In this document: positions 54,857 through 64,000 of the stretch, one piece after another
Layout of the letters: each line of letters begins with the position of its first letter
Numbering within the stretch: the stretch's first letter is position 1
NCBI GenBank assembly: GCA_028753945.1
Contig: JAPNXP010000012.1
Coordinates: 3,534,001-3,598,000 of the forward strand
Length of the DNA: 64,000 bases
Source of the DNA: Hexactinellida sp. DTS-2022
Taxonomy: Eukaryota; Porifera; Hexactinellida
Direction of reading: 5' to 3'
Made by a program: the position numbers and the translations under genes
The notes under the pieces: model-generated
What the model was told of the DNA's origin: nothing
Databases searched by the model: none
Seen by the model: the letters and a program-made list of their open reading frames with translations, nothing else

Positions 54857-55050
54857 CAGTCAGGTTCTTTTATTATGAACATTCAAGGGACCAAAAATTG
54901 TGTTCATAATAGAGAGACTTCATAATAAGCGAACTCAACTTAATACAAACCCTATGTAAATTGTTAAATTGGGACCGTAGGGTTTGTTCATAATAAAAAA
55001 TCTTCATATTAAGCAGACGAAATCTTGTTCATAATAAGCAGACCTGACTG
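54857..55050. mobile_element. 194-bp pogo/mariner-type MITE, copy 2
   Basis: CAGTCAGGTTCTTTTATTAT to AATAAGCAGACCTGACTG with TA on both sides. Near-identical to the copy in intron 2 at 30587-30778. Confidence 0.86.
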
Positions 55051-55235
55051 TATTACAATTCGAAGTACAAATTTTTGGATAAAAGTGTGAATTTGCACGC
55101 ATTTTGTTCAGAATATACTAATTGTTTATCTTTTTACCCATAGTAACAATATATATTTTGGCGACAGTGTAGAAGTAACCTGAAGTGATAAACCTGTATG
55201 TATTAACCAATCCCACCCTTAACTATTGTTTATAC

Positions 55236-55340
55236 AAAGCTGGATTTGTTAACCGGTTGGCTAACCGCTTAACTGTTGCTATTAAATATCGGTTAGCGGT
55301 TACAGATCTCGTTAACCAGTTAGCCGGTCTGTTGATAATC
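55236..55340. repeat. Dispersed GGTTAACC-rich repeat
   Basis: AAGCTGGATTTGTTAACCGG to GTCTGTTGATAATCAGC matches 20225-20330 closely, and 54783-54840 partly. Probably a transposon end; no partner assigned. Confidence 0.55.
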
Positions 55341-55548
55341 AGCAGTATTATTTGAAAATTATCTTACAGTACATCCTCGCTAGTCCGAACAGGAGTTCCA
55401 ACGTATATTACAATGGAATTATAAATTAATAAGTCTCAGACAATTAATTAGGTAGTATACTACATGTTTAGTTTGGATTAAAAAGCTTTGGACAAGCTCA
55501 AGTTTGATCCAAATTATCGGAATCTCATGTAATAGAGGCGTGTTGCAT

Positions 55549-56497
55549 GGGAAATGGACCCCCCTAATTAAGTGACCATGGATATGTTCAGGGGGGTCCA
55601 TTTCCCAGACGTATGCGTGGGATTTGGACCCCCCTTGATATGAAAATACATTAGTCATATCCTGTTATAAAAATGTATTACTAGTCATATCCTGTTATGA
55701 AATACAATTATCACCTGTTATTTACAAACGGAATTTGTTGACTTTCAATAAATACATTCTAATTGAGCACAAAATTTGGTGCGTCTTCCTTTAGTTGAGT
55801 TGAATTGTGAATTTTCTGCCTAATTGTTACTGCATATTTACCAATTTGTATTGTCGTTTTTTGAGTATACCGTGACCTACGTTATAATAAGGCCTGTTCA
55901 CTAGTGTTAAATTTTGGACCATGGATGTCGTTGAAGTCCATTGATAATTTTACAATAAATGTTATAGTCAGAGATAATTAACCAAGTAGTAATCCAGAAC
56001 GAAAAATATGAATGCCTTGCTACCCTTGCAGTCGGTTCGTGTCGAAAATTATCTAAAAATAAATAAAGTTAAACCCAATTAGTTGTTATTGTTCTTCAAA
56101 TGTTTATTTGCTAAAAATTTATATTCACTTTCATGTTTTCTTTAATATTTTGTACAATTGTAACATTCATTTACTTCAAATGTGCTCGGTATTAAACCCA
56201 ATAATATTTTACTTCTTCTGGATTACTACTTGGTTAATTATCTCTGACTATAACATTTATTCTAAAAAGAATCAATGGACTTAAACGACATCCATGGTCC
56301 AAATTTTAACACTAGTGAACAGGCCTTATTATAACGTAGGTCACGAGTATACTTATTAGCTCATTCACGGTTCCTGATTTGATGGAATCAACTTCATTCA
56401 AGAACAAGTTGATTGAGAACTAGTCTACATTAATATGTACAAAGTATTTCATAACAGGATGACTAGTAATACATTTTTATAATAGGATATGACTAAT
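55549..56497. mobile_element. Truncated palindromic MITE with GTTGCATGGGAAATGG end
   Basis: The left end GTTGCATGGGAAATGGACCC follows AGGCGT and resembles the element at 52520. Inner arm blocks at 55655-55715 (TTAGTCATATCCTGTTAT) reappear inverted at 56440-56497. The outer part of the right arm is missing; the second CGTGACC element begins exactly where it stops. The first CGTGACC element is nested inside. Confidence 0.65.
55871..56344. mobile_element. CGTGACCTACG composite MITE, copy 1
   Basis: GAGTATAC is duplicated at 55863-55870 and 56345-56352. Outer 25-bp arms CGTGACCTACGTTATAATAA end in AGGCCT on both inner sides. Between them a 425-bp GTTCACTAGTG...CACTAGTGAAC element (55896-56320) carries ACCATGGAT and TCCATGGT near its ends. 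Confidence 0.85.
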
Positions 56498-56972
56498 CGT
56501 GACCTACGTTATAATAAGGCCTGTTCACTAGTGTTAAATTTTGGACCATGGATGTCGTTTAAGTCCATTGATAATTTTACAATAAATGTTATAGTCAGAG
56601 ATAATTAACCAAGTAGTAATCCAGAACGAAAAATATGAATGCCTTGCTACCCTTGCAGTCGGTTCGTGTCGAAAATTATCTAAAAATAAATAAAGTTAAA
56701 CCCAATTAGTTGTTATTGTTCTTCAAATGTTTATTTTCTAAAAATTTATATTCACTTTCATGTTTTCTTTAATATTTTGTACAATTGTAACATTCATTTA
56801 CTTCAAATGTGCTCGGTATTAAACCCAATAATATTTTACTTCTTCTGGATTACTACTTGGTTAATTATCTCTGACTATAACATTTATTCTAAAAAGAATT
56901 AATGGACTTAAACGACATCCATGGTCCAAATTTTAACACTAGTGAACAGGCCTTATTATAACGTAGGTCACG
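56498..56972. mobile_element. CGTGACCTACG composite MITE, copy 2
   Basis: A direct repeat of copy 1, differing at only a few bases. The inner element is 56523-56947, again 425 bp and flanked by AGGCCT. No TSD is visible around the outer ends. Confidence 0.85.
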
Positions 56973-57212
56973 GAATATCCCATATTTTACACAAAAAGGT
57001 GTGAAATTTGTACTTGAAAATTTTACATAAAATTTCATTTTCTTTTCAAAAGGTGAGCACACTTCAAACGCCAATTTGACCCACTTATACATGCTCAATT
57101 GACTTGATCTTTGTTTTGCTTGAAAGAGGGGATAAAGTGGATTAGGAATATCTCATATTTTACACAAAAAGGTGTGAAATTTGTACTTGAAAATTTTACA
57201 TAAAATTCCTTT
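56973..57212. repeat. 75-bp direct repeat pair
   Basis: GAATATCYCATATTTTACAC to AATTTTACATAAAATT occurs at 56973-57032 and 57146-57210, about 170 bp apart. Confidence 0.75.
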
Positions 57213-57720
57213 TAAAAAAAGGTTTGTTTAGAAAATTGTCAATTTTTAATTTGAGCCTACAAATTTATGTAACAGTGAATTATAGATCTCAAAATGTCAT
57301 GAATAGATCAGTATTTCCAACTACCTCTGATAATTTCAAGTTCTACATTATTTGACTTTTCCGTAAAGTTCGATACTCAATTGTTGATTAATTAATTAAT
57401 TCTTCATCACTATTAGATTATTAATGTGTTACTAATTTAACATTGTCTATATAACCGTTGACGTAAAGACATGATGATAGGTTAGTTATGATTACGATTA
57501 CGATTAGGATAATAGCTAAATTGTGTGCATCGATTAAAATTGATGAAGATTGTAATCGTAATCGGCCCACCTTAAATGATGATCCTTGACCTTGAGTGCT
57601 ATTTGTTAGTTCACAATTATCACTTCAGTTTTGAAAAATGTATATTATTATCTACAGGTAAATTGTTCTGTAGTATAAAACAGGTATACTTTGATTAAGA
57701 ACTAATTTTCAACATTCAAA
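57213..57720. other. AT-rich spacer, nothing recognised
   Basis: Includes GATTACGATTACGATTAGGA near 57490, partly mirrored by GATTGTAATCGTAATCGG near 57550. No ORF or element. Confidence 0.5.
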
Positions 57721-57730
57721 TTTAGACTAA

Positions 57731-57776
57731 TGGAAATACCTCCACATAAAAATGGAATCCCATTCAACGTCTTCGG
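57731..57776 (+). CDS. Possible short first exon
   Basis: ATGGAAATACCTCCACATAA starts a short frame (MEIPPHKNGIPFNVF) that ends at a consensus GTAAGT donor near 57776. It could be the first exon of the ORF at 58383-59078, but no matching acceptor is evident. Speculative. Confidence 0.25.
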
Positions 57777-58382
57777 TAAGTACTTTGATTCATTAAAATA
57801 TGATACAATTTCAAGTCTTTTACTTATGAGTATTTTAATTAAACATTACTCGAGTTCTTTAGGGATTTTAGTTAGGAGTTAATATTCAAAGCGAATATTT
57901 CATTAAAGCGAATATTCATTAACTTACAGCCAGTCCATAACATTCGGAATAATTGCGTTTGCAGTTCGTATTGACAAGCTGCTCCTCTGCGCTACGCGCG
58001 TTAAAAGACAAACTTGCACTCGGGCCTGCGGCCCTCGCTTGTATTCAAAAGCATATACCTTTTCAAATGCTATGCCAATTGTAATTAAATATTGTGATAT
58101 TTAATGAAAATTTAATGAAAATTATGCATCCCCTCGCCCTACGTCGATACGTTTTTTTCCCATTTTGTAATAAAAAAACCATCGCGATTAATATACAAGA
58201 TTATTGGGAAAACAATGTGTACTTCGTATAATCTACTCGGACGATTGTTTTTTTGTTCAAATCTTTATTTATAATGTAGTTATATCTACTGCTTACACAC
58301 TTTTAGATTTACCACCCGATCTACAATGGTTACTTGAATTTATCAATTTATCATTGAAAATACATTTTCTCTCTCAAGTGCA

Positions 58383-59079
58383 ATGAAACTTCTAAATCAA
58401 ACTGACTCGCATCCTAAATCTATTTGGGGCAAAATTAGTAATGCTGTAAATAGCCGAAATCGTCCATTGTTGAGGAAGAAGATTTATCTCAAGTGGGTGA
58501 AGAATGTTTCTAAAAATCTGGATTGTGTAAACAAGCATTTTGAGGCTGTTACAATCCACCCTAAACTATATATATTTGTTCCAGCTAATAATAAAGATCG
58601 TCCTGAACCTTGTAAAACGGAGCAAGTTCGTCCCGTTTTTATTATTCAACCTCCACAATCTTTGCCTATTAACGAAGATTTACAAATAAGGTATGAACTC
58701 GAACGATTAACTGTACAATTTAGAACATCTCTATTATCTAAACGTATATTGAAGGATATTAATACCACTACCGTGAATTCTAATTTGAATTTTGTATCAA
58801 ATTTAACCCAATTCTTTCATAAAATAGACCTAAAATGTGTAGAATCGGAGCAAACTAATGATCATCTCTTCACTTTATGGGCATCAGGATCATGTGATAT
58901 AGATTCGTATTTGGATTCTGTTAAAGAGGTTAAAAGGCGCCTTAGCGAAAGAGAGATAGATCATGGCGATAATCTTGCCTATTTTAATAATTGCGATAGC
59001 CAAATTTGGTTCGACGGTATTAAACATTACGAATGTACAAATGAAGAAAATATTCATTTCGACAATGGTTTCATATTAC
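58383..59079 (+). CDS. Unidentified ORF, 3' end replaced by a MITE
   Basis: ATG 58383 opens a frame of about 230 native residues, then enters the MITE at 59080 and stops at 59117. Composition is protein-like: mixed charge, no low-complexity runs, Cys and Trp present (KLLNQTDSHPKSIWGKISNA, LRKKIYLKWVKNVSKNLDCV, ESEQTNDHLFTLWASGSCDI, VKEVKRRLSEREIDHGDNLA). I recognise no domain, signal peptide or membrane segment. The length and codon pattern in this AT-rich DNA argue against chance. It may be a host exon or part of a transposon. The upstream frame at 58204-58386 has no features. Confidence 0.4.
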
Positions 59080-59179
59080 AGGTAAACCTCCCAAAGCGGC
59101 ACCCATCGGGAGAATGATTTTGTGCCGCTTCTCGGAGAGTTGCCGCTACTCGGAGGTGCCGCTTTGGGAGGTTTACCTG
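59080..59179. mobile_element. 100-bp hairpin MITE, TA duplication
   Basis: CAGGTAAACCTCCCAAAGCG pairs with CGCTTTGGGAGGTTTACCTG, ~45% of the element per arm, flanked by TA on both sides. GC-rich GTGCCGCTTCTCGG centre. It lies exactly between two convergent reading frames. Confidence 0.85.
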
Positions 59180-59182
59180 TAT

Positions 59183-60433
59183 AACAAAAATATCTTTCAA
59201 ATTTAAAATAACTTCACTACTTTTCTTGGTTTTCAAAGGTCGTGCGGAAACGAATTTGCTTAAATAACACACTGTTACTAATATGTGCTTGAAGTCATCA
59301 TGCACTGCACCAAAATCAGAAATTAAATCAATTCCCAGGTGTTTCCAGGGGCGACTGGATGGAGGAATTGGTTGCAGTTCCCTATTCTCATTACGTGGAA
59401 CTGAAGCTTCTACTTGGCAATAATGTCAATTTCTCACCTATCAAATGGAAAATGATTAAATTTATAAAAAGAGTATTGTAAGGTCTACAGAATATTTATT
59501 AAAAAGCATACAAAAGTTATTCAGAAGTGCAAAATTATAAAAATTATAAAAGATTTTTGTCGGGGAACAATTGCAATTCTAATCACCTTTCAGTAATAAG
59601 TATATTATTAAGCAGGTTAATAGCAAATATTTTCTAAGTACACCGTAAAATATTAACACAATAAACGAGCCTCGCTAAGGTCATAAGGAAGTACGAAAAA
59701 CTACACTCACATAATCCTTAACATCCTGCGACATCCCCTTCCAGTAGTATTCCCTTGAAATTATTTTATAAGTGGCGTTAATGCCATCATGACCAGAAAC
59801 GTCGTGATACTTTTTTAACAATTCCGGAAGTTCGTTTTTCGTAGGACACTGTAACAACTTGATGGTTTCTTCCTGTTTGATTTCACAATCTACAAATTTC
59901 AGTAGAGCAATTTAATACAAATAGTCTAACTGTTACTGTATATTACAGTAGAAGCTCACAAGGCAAGAACCTTGGCGTCTCTTAAAATGTGTCCCAGTTT
60001 GCGAGCTGATTTTAATCGAATTATTTTACTACCTATTATGAAGGGAGAAAAGTGGTATCCTAGTGTCTACGAGTCTGTGACAGGCATACGGTTTAATTAA
60101 TTAAAACCATGTGCCTCTCACAACTACATTTTATTTAGCCAACTTTTGCTATTCCAATTGGAAATTAAAACATCGTTTATTATCTAATAATTAGAATAAC
60201 AAGCTATATTTTTATAGAGCTTATATTTATATATATATATACGTATATAGAGCTTATATAGAATAAAGAAATGCATATACCTTACGAAGTGCTCCTTCCA
60301 CAATCGTATAATTCTTGCTCATGCTTTTGAAATTGCCAATAGAAAATCGAGAGGAATTTTCAAGAATACTAGCTGGAATTTTCTTGTCAATCAAGTATTC
60401 GAGCAATCCTTTCTGAAACTCGATATCCATTGG
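59183..60433 (-). pseudogene. KRBA2/Ginger-like integrase gene fragment with introns
   Basis: Minus strand. Exon 1: ATG at about 60433, MDIEFQKGLLEYLIDKKIPA to EGALRK, donor GTATAT near 60280. Exon 2, about 59713-59900: KQEETIKLLQCPTKNELPEL, then KKYHDVSGHDGINATYKIIS, REYYWKGMSQDVKDY (integrase zinc-binding H-H region), donor GTGAGT. Exon 3, about 59183-59438: HYCQVEASVPRN after a stop where the first Cys of the CxxC is expected, PWKHLGIDLISDF (first catalytic Asp), HILVTVCYLSKFVSARPLKT. The core is lost after DIF; neither the second Asp nor the Glu is present. The exon 1-2 phase does not fit cleanly. Broken and probably dead. Confidence 0.65.
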
Positions 60434-60876
60434 TTAACGAAAGGCTGTGAAAAGACCATTTAACGAAAGGTTTGGAAAAAAAGATCAAGCAAATAATAAA
60501 ATAATGATGCAATAAATAGGTATGTACATAAATAATGTAATTCATTGGTTTTAACAAGTCAACAGTACATAAATGAAACCTTATATTGCTTATATTGGAT
60601 CAAGATACATTGTGATGAAGCCTTATAACTGATTAACAGTGATAATAACAAGTTAACGATGAATAAAACTGGCATAGATGTTGTACATCCATGGTTTGTG
60701 TTAAAATAGCATAAGAGTTAAAGTAGCATGAAACAGATCTTTATCGAAACCACGAAATAATTGCATAACTGAATATTAATGAATTTACGATTTTAGAAAG
60801 TTAAGGGTGAATTGTGGCAACTTGGAGCCTAATTATCAGGAAAATGAGGACGGATTAAAAAAAATCGTGAACAGCT
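60434..60876. repeat. Spacer ending in minus-oriented modular repeat
   Basis: 60434-60745 shows nothing. From about 60748 the sequence (AACCACGAAATAATTGCATA, GAGGACGGATTAAA) is third-subtype modular repeat in minus orientation, cut by the next MITE. Confidence 0.6.
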
Positions 60877-61692
60877 GTTTCGTAAAATATGTCCGGCTGT
60901 AAAATATGTCCAGCTATTTATATGGACACTTATTTACAAAACCATGGATACTTTGTAAAAATATGTCCGACTGTAAAAATATGTCCACTACGATTAGAGT
61001 AAGAATCTCCGCATTTTAGTCTATTTCCTAGAGATATCACGTCCTTTCTGGGTTTTGTAACAGCACAGATGTGTTTATTTACGGTCACTCATTTATTCAA
61101 TTCCGAATACAAGAATCAATGCTGTTTTTGATTATCCGTTAACATATCTATTCCTCGTAGTCAATATAAACCATGATCTTCTGAAATTATGGCACTACAT
61201 TATTAATTTCACAATGATCATTTCGTACTTTAGGTATCTTAGAAACTAAGTTGTCTAAATTGATTTATAATTGTAATATTCTAACAAATTCTGAAAAGTG
61301 TAATCTCTTATACAATAATTACGCAATAACACTGCTAATATTTAAGAGATCTGTTAACTAGTAAATAAATTCTGTAACCGTTAACCGATTAACCAAATCC
61401 TGGTTTACACTGGCTGTTAGGCAGGTTCAACTGTAATTATATCAAGTCACAATTGAGCTAATTGTTTCTAATCTAGTGGAACATTTGACTGTATTTGTAG
61501 GTTAACTAATACTACAGTCCAACTTCTTATTCTCGAAATAAAAATTTGTCCTACTCTCCCCGGTGCAGTGTTTGCAACTTTGCATTAACAAGAGTCATAG
61601 CAATACACTAAGGCAATGGCGCGCTTATCAATTTTGAATTAATACTAGTTATAATAACACTCTAGGGTTTCTCGGACATATTTTTACGAAAC
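60877..61692. mobile_element. 816-bp MITE with GTTTCGTAAAATATGTCC ends, 6-bp TSD
   Basis: GTTTCGTAAAATATGTCCG and CGGACATATTTTTACGAAAC ends. Flanks ACAGCT and AGAGCT (60871-60876, 61693-61698) match the AGAGCT seen in the empty site of the related repeat near 37520. ACCATGGAT at about 60941. The interior contains a GTTAACCG-type fragment near 61375-61400. Confidence 0.8.
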
Positions 61693-61931
61693 AGAGCTAT
61701 CAGTTGCAAAATACTTTTCTGATACTAATGATTCTAAAAATATTTCATGTTATTGCATTTATTTTCTTATGGGACAAAAAAAGCTAAATTCCCGTTAAAA
61801 TTTTTCCCAAGTCGAAATTAATAAATCGTGACCCCAGGTGCACATCTGTAACCCATGATACACCTATCCTGAAAATTTCAAGTTCTTAGTTAATAAAACT
61901 CTGTTCTGTGGAGAGGCTACGGACTAATAAT
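61693..61931 (-). repeat. Modular repeat, third subtype, minus
   Basis: Continues from 60876 after the MITE: AGCTATCAGTTGCAAAATAC to CTCTGTTCTGTGGAGAGGCT and ACGGAC. Confidence 0.78.
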
Positions 61932-61991
61932 ATACCAAAGCACTAAGACCAATACTGGGCCACTATACTATAGTATAGTCGGCACAGTAAT
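61932..61991 (-). repeat. P array A5: one unit, next to H17
   Basis: A single near-palindrome with the CACTAAGACCAATACTGGG spacer, joined to hairpin H17 by TAATAAAAAAATC. With 6072, this is the second place where both core types stand side by side. Confidence 0.85.
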
Positions 61992-61994
61992 AAA

Positions 61995-62120
61995 AAAATC
62001 GAAAAATTGCAGCCTGTGCCGACGCATGTTCCTTTGGTGGCACTATATTTTGTTGGTTGTTTATTGATAGTGCCTCCAAAGGAACATGCTGTCGGCGCAG
62101 GCTGCAATTTAGGATTTTTT
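61995..62120 (-). repeat. Hairpin core H17
   Basis: Loop ATTTTGTTGGTTGTTTATTG. Outer pairing is weakened by ATCGAAAAATTGC at the left and AATTTAGGATT at the right. Confidence 0.87.
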
Positions 62121-62838
62121 TCGCCAAGTCATCAACGCCCAAGGTGCGAAGAAGCATTTGTTAATTGGTCCGAGTCACAAGGAAGGGTAGATAAATTTGA
62201 AGTTTGTTTCTATCATAAACCATCTAGAGTTTATTGCCATTTATTCATTATGTATTGATAATAAATTATGTTATTAGTTAGTTATTTTAGCAATGTTATC
62301 CACGGTGATTTGAGTTTAGTCAACAAATTCCTTATATTATTATATTATATTTAATCCATTGTATAGTAATACTAGAATTAAATAGAAGCCAGCTGGAATT
62401 TATGAGTTGAATCAATTTAATTATCGCAAGTTGAAACAATAGTGAAAGATTTAACAAGTTAAATCAATATAATTATTACAAGTTGAAACAATGGAATTAG
62501 ATTTCACAGTTTTATTGAAATTGAAGTGTTGAGTAAACAAAGGAATTTCAACCCCCATTTATGGCAGAAATTAAACCAATTTTAACAAATTTTCTTCTCT
62601 CATCAGACGCAGAATTTATAATGAATCTAAATATGAAATAAAATTTTTGGGTTTATTAAGACATATTTTGAGTTATGGACCAGACAAATTTTGAAAGGTG
62701 TTAAAGATGTGTCCAAAATTTGTTAATCAAAAATCGTAACCCCAGGTGCAAATTAGACGGTCCAATCGCGCCTACATGCCAAGTTTCGGACCATCAACAA
62801 TTAAGCTCTGGCCAGGGCACCGTCTACGGAGAAAAAAT
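62121..62838 (-). repeat. Modular repeat monomer, short form, minus
   Basis: TCGCCAAGTCATCAACGCCC through AGCCAGCTGGAATTTATGAG to GGGCACCGTCTACGGAGAAA, where the hAT element enters. Confidence 0.82.
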
Positions 62839-63617
62839 TAGAGGTGCACCGGATCCGGCCGGATTTCCCCATTTTTTGTGGATCCGGGATCCGGCCGGAT
62901 CCGAGATGAGGTTACCGGATCCACCGGATCCGAATCTGTATGCGTGTCAAGTGTTTAATTGATTCTATTAATCAAAGTAGCCTCTAATTACTTACAAAAA
63001 ATATTCAATGCTCTACGCCAATTCAAATTTATTTTAATTTTATGAAGTAATAGGAGACATAAACTATTTAAATATCTTTGATTGACAGTTTGAGGAAAAT
63101 ATGGATAAGAAACTTCGAACTCACGTTTGATCAGGATTGCTTAAAAAATTTATTATTTTGAATATACAATTAGTTACAGTGGAATTCGCTTAGAAAACTA
63201 CTCAGCTTAAAATGTACTATGGGATAATCCGCACTATTCTCTAATATTGATTTTTTCCCCTATCAAATGCATTATACAATATTCGGTTAATACCTAATCG
63301 GATAAAAAGTTCCTCGGATAAGACCTACCGATTTTTATTCTCTAGTAAATATATCTATTATATTTCGGTTGGTACGTACTACGTACATAAAAACTGTTAG
63401 CTGGACTCAGTTAGTATTTTGATTTAGTGTACGTGACAACTATAATACATTAATTTTTATCGTTAGATATGTTAGAGTCTTGTATTCCCTACATCGTGTT
63501 CATATCATCTAACAAGTCCGTGGTAGACTGATGGAATATGCAAAGGCGGATCCGGATCCGGTAAAATCCGGATCCGGATCCGGCCGGAACCAAAATAGTG
63601 GATCCGGTGCATCTCTA
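62839..63617. mobile_element. 779-bp hAT-type element, GGATCCGG-rich ends
   Basis: TAGAGGTGCACCGGATCCGG pairs with GGATCCGGTGCATCTCTA. Exact 8-bp duplication GAAAAAAT (62831-62838, 63618-63625). About a dozen GGATCC/CCGGATCC words cluster within 100 bp of each end, while the interior is AT-rich and non-coding. Confidence 0.9.
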
Positions 63618-63639
63618 GAAAAAATATAGAATAATATTA

Positions 63640-63812
63640 AAGGCAGTAAGATTAGAACTGGGCCATTATACTATAGTATAGTCGGCACAGTAATAAAGGC
63701 AGTGATTTCAATACTGGGCCACTCTACTAAAGTATAGTCGGCACAGTAAAATAAAAATATAGGCAGTGATTTCAATACTGGGCCACTATACTATAGTATA
63801 GTCGGCACAGTA
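63640..63812 (-). repeat. P array A6: three units
   Basis: Three units. The middle palindrome is damaged (CTCTACTAAAGTATAG). It follows the CTACGGAGAAA boundary across the hAT insertion. Confidence 0.85.
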
Positions 63813-63925
63813 AAATCGTGACCCCAGGTGCACATCTGTAACCCATGAGAAACCTGTCCTGAAAATTTCAGTTCTTAGTAATTATAACTCTGTTCTGTGG
63901 AGAGGATACGGAAGGATAATAATTA
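63813..63925 (-). repeat. Minimal modular-repeat segment between two P arrays
   Basis: Only the ~110-bp boundary segment (AATCGTGACCCCAGGTGCAC to GTGGAGAGGATACGGAAGG) separates arrays A6 and A7. This is the shortest core-to-core spacing here. Confidence 0.8.
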
Positions 63926-64000
63926 CTAACCAAAATACTAAGACCAATACTGGGCCACTATACTACAGTATAGTCGGCATAGTAGTAGTAATTACTGTGC
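63926..64000 (-). repeat. P array A7, running off the window
   Basis: One unit with a C change in the palindrome (TATACTACAGTATAG) and the start of another at the window edge. Confidence 0.8.

Noticed and set aside
58000-58060. GC-rich GCGCTACGCGCGTT and GGGCCTGCGGCCCTCGC as a tRNA or structured RNA
   Set aside because: No cloverleaf, no A/B boxes; more like a short transposon remnant.
59078-59180. Introner-like element, because CAG|GTAAAC resembles a splice donor at both ends
   Set aside because: No AG acceptor closes the unit in either direction. TA duplication and perfect inverted ends fit a mariner-type MITE instead.

Overview
The window looks like transposon-dense DNA from an AT-rich invertebrate metazoan. 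Spliceosomal introns, DIRS, P-element/THAP9, KRBA2/Ginger, PIF-Harbinger, Mutator-like and hAT relatives, and large intergenic spacing all point to a eukaryote. I cannot name the species or phylum from the sequence alone. I see only one convincing host gene: a three-exon ADP-ribosylglycohydrolase (26293-31633, + strand). Almost everything else is mobile or repetitive DNA, often nested two or three deep. Many insertions keep terminal inverted repeats and target-site duplications (TSDs), so relative ages can be read off. LAYOUT. 1-1120 is the truncated end of a hAT-type element. 1285-3013 (-) is a decayed Mutator-like transposase, interrupted by a 260-bp TA-flanked MITE. 3217-3400 is a 31-bp minisatellite. 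3598-15460 is a plus-oriented cluster of an unusual modular repeat: monomers of about 0.84-1.45 kb separated by either a ~120-bp hairpin (H) or a short array of 35-bp near-palindromes (P). A 4.4-kb DIRS-type retrotransposon (9512-13886) sits inside this cluster. 15775-19585 is a Ginger-type DNA transposon with ~148-bp terminal inverted repeats. 19586-26010 holds several MITEs and a dead gag-pol fragment. 26293-31633 is the host gene; its first intron carries a Mutator-like element that folds into a 1-kb inverted duplication. 32440-39310 is more modular repeat, with orientation changes. 39736-42440 (-) is a P-element-like transposase with short introns and a few frameshifts. 42884-49630 is a third modular-repeat cluster. 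49633-51901 is a TA-flanked element carrying a Harbinger derivative with an intact Myb/SANT-like ORF. 52108-53796 is a 1.7-kb palindrome containing another palindrome. 53999-57212 is a MITE-rich stretch. 57721-60433 holds an unidentified ORF converging on a broken integrase gene. 60750-64000 is modular repeat in minus orientation. HOW IT FITS TOGETHER. Seventeen H hairpins and seven P arrays share the same position within the monomer and the same GTGCCGAC starting motif. They appear to be alternative cores of one repeat family that I cannot assign to a described superfamily. A second theme is a set of palindromic MITEs with GTT...AAC ends that duplicate a 6-bp AGNNCT target and carry an internal ACCATGGAT motif. 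All assignments come from reading motifs by eye; no database search was possible.
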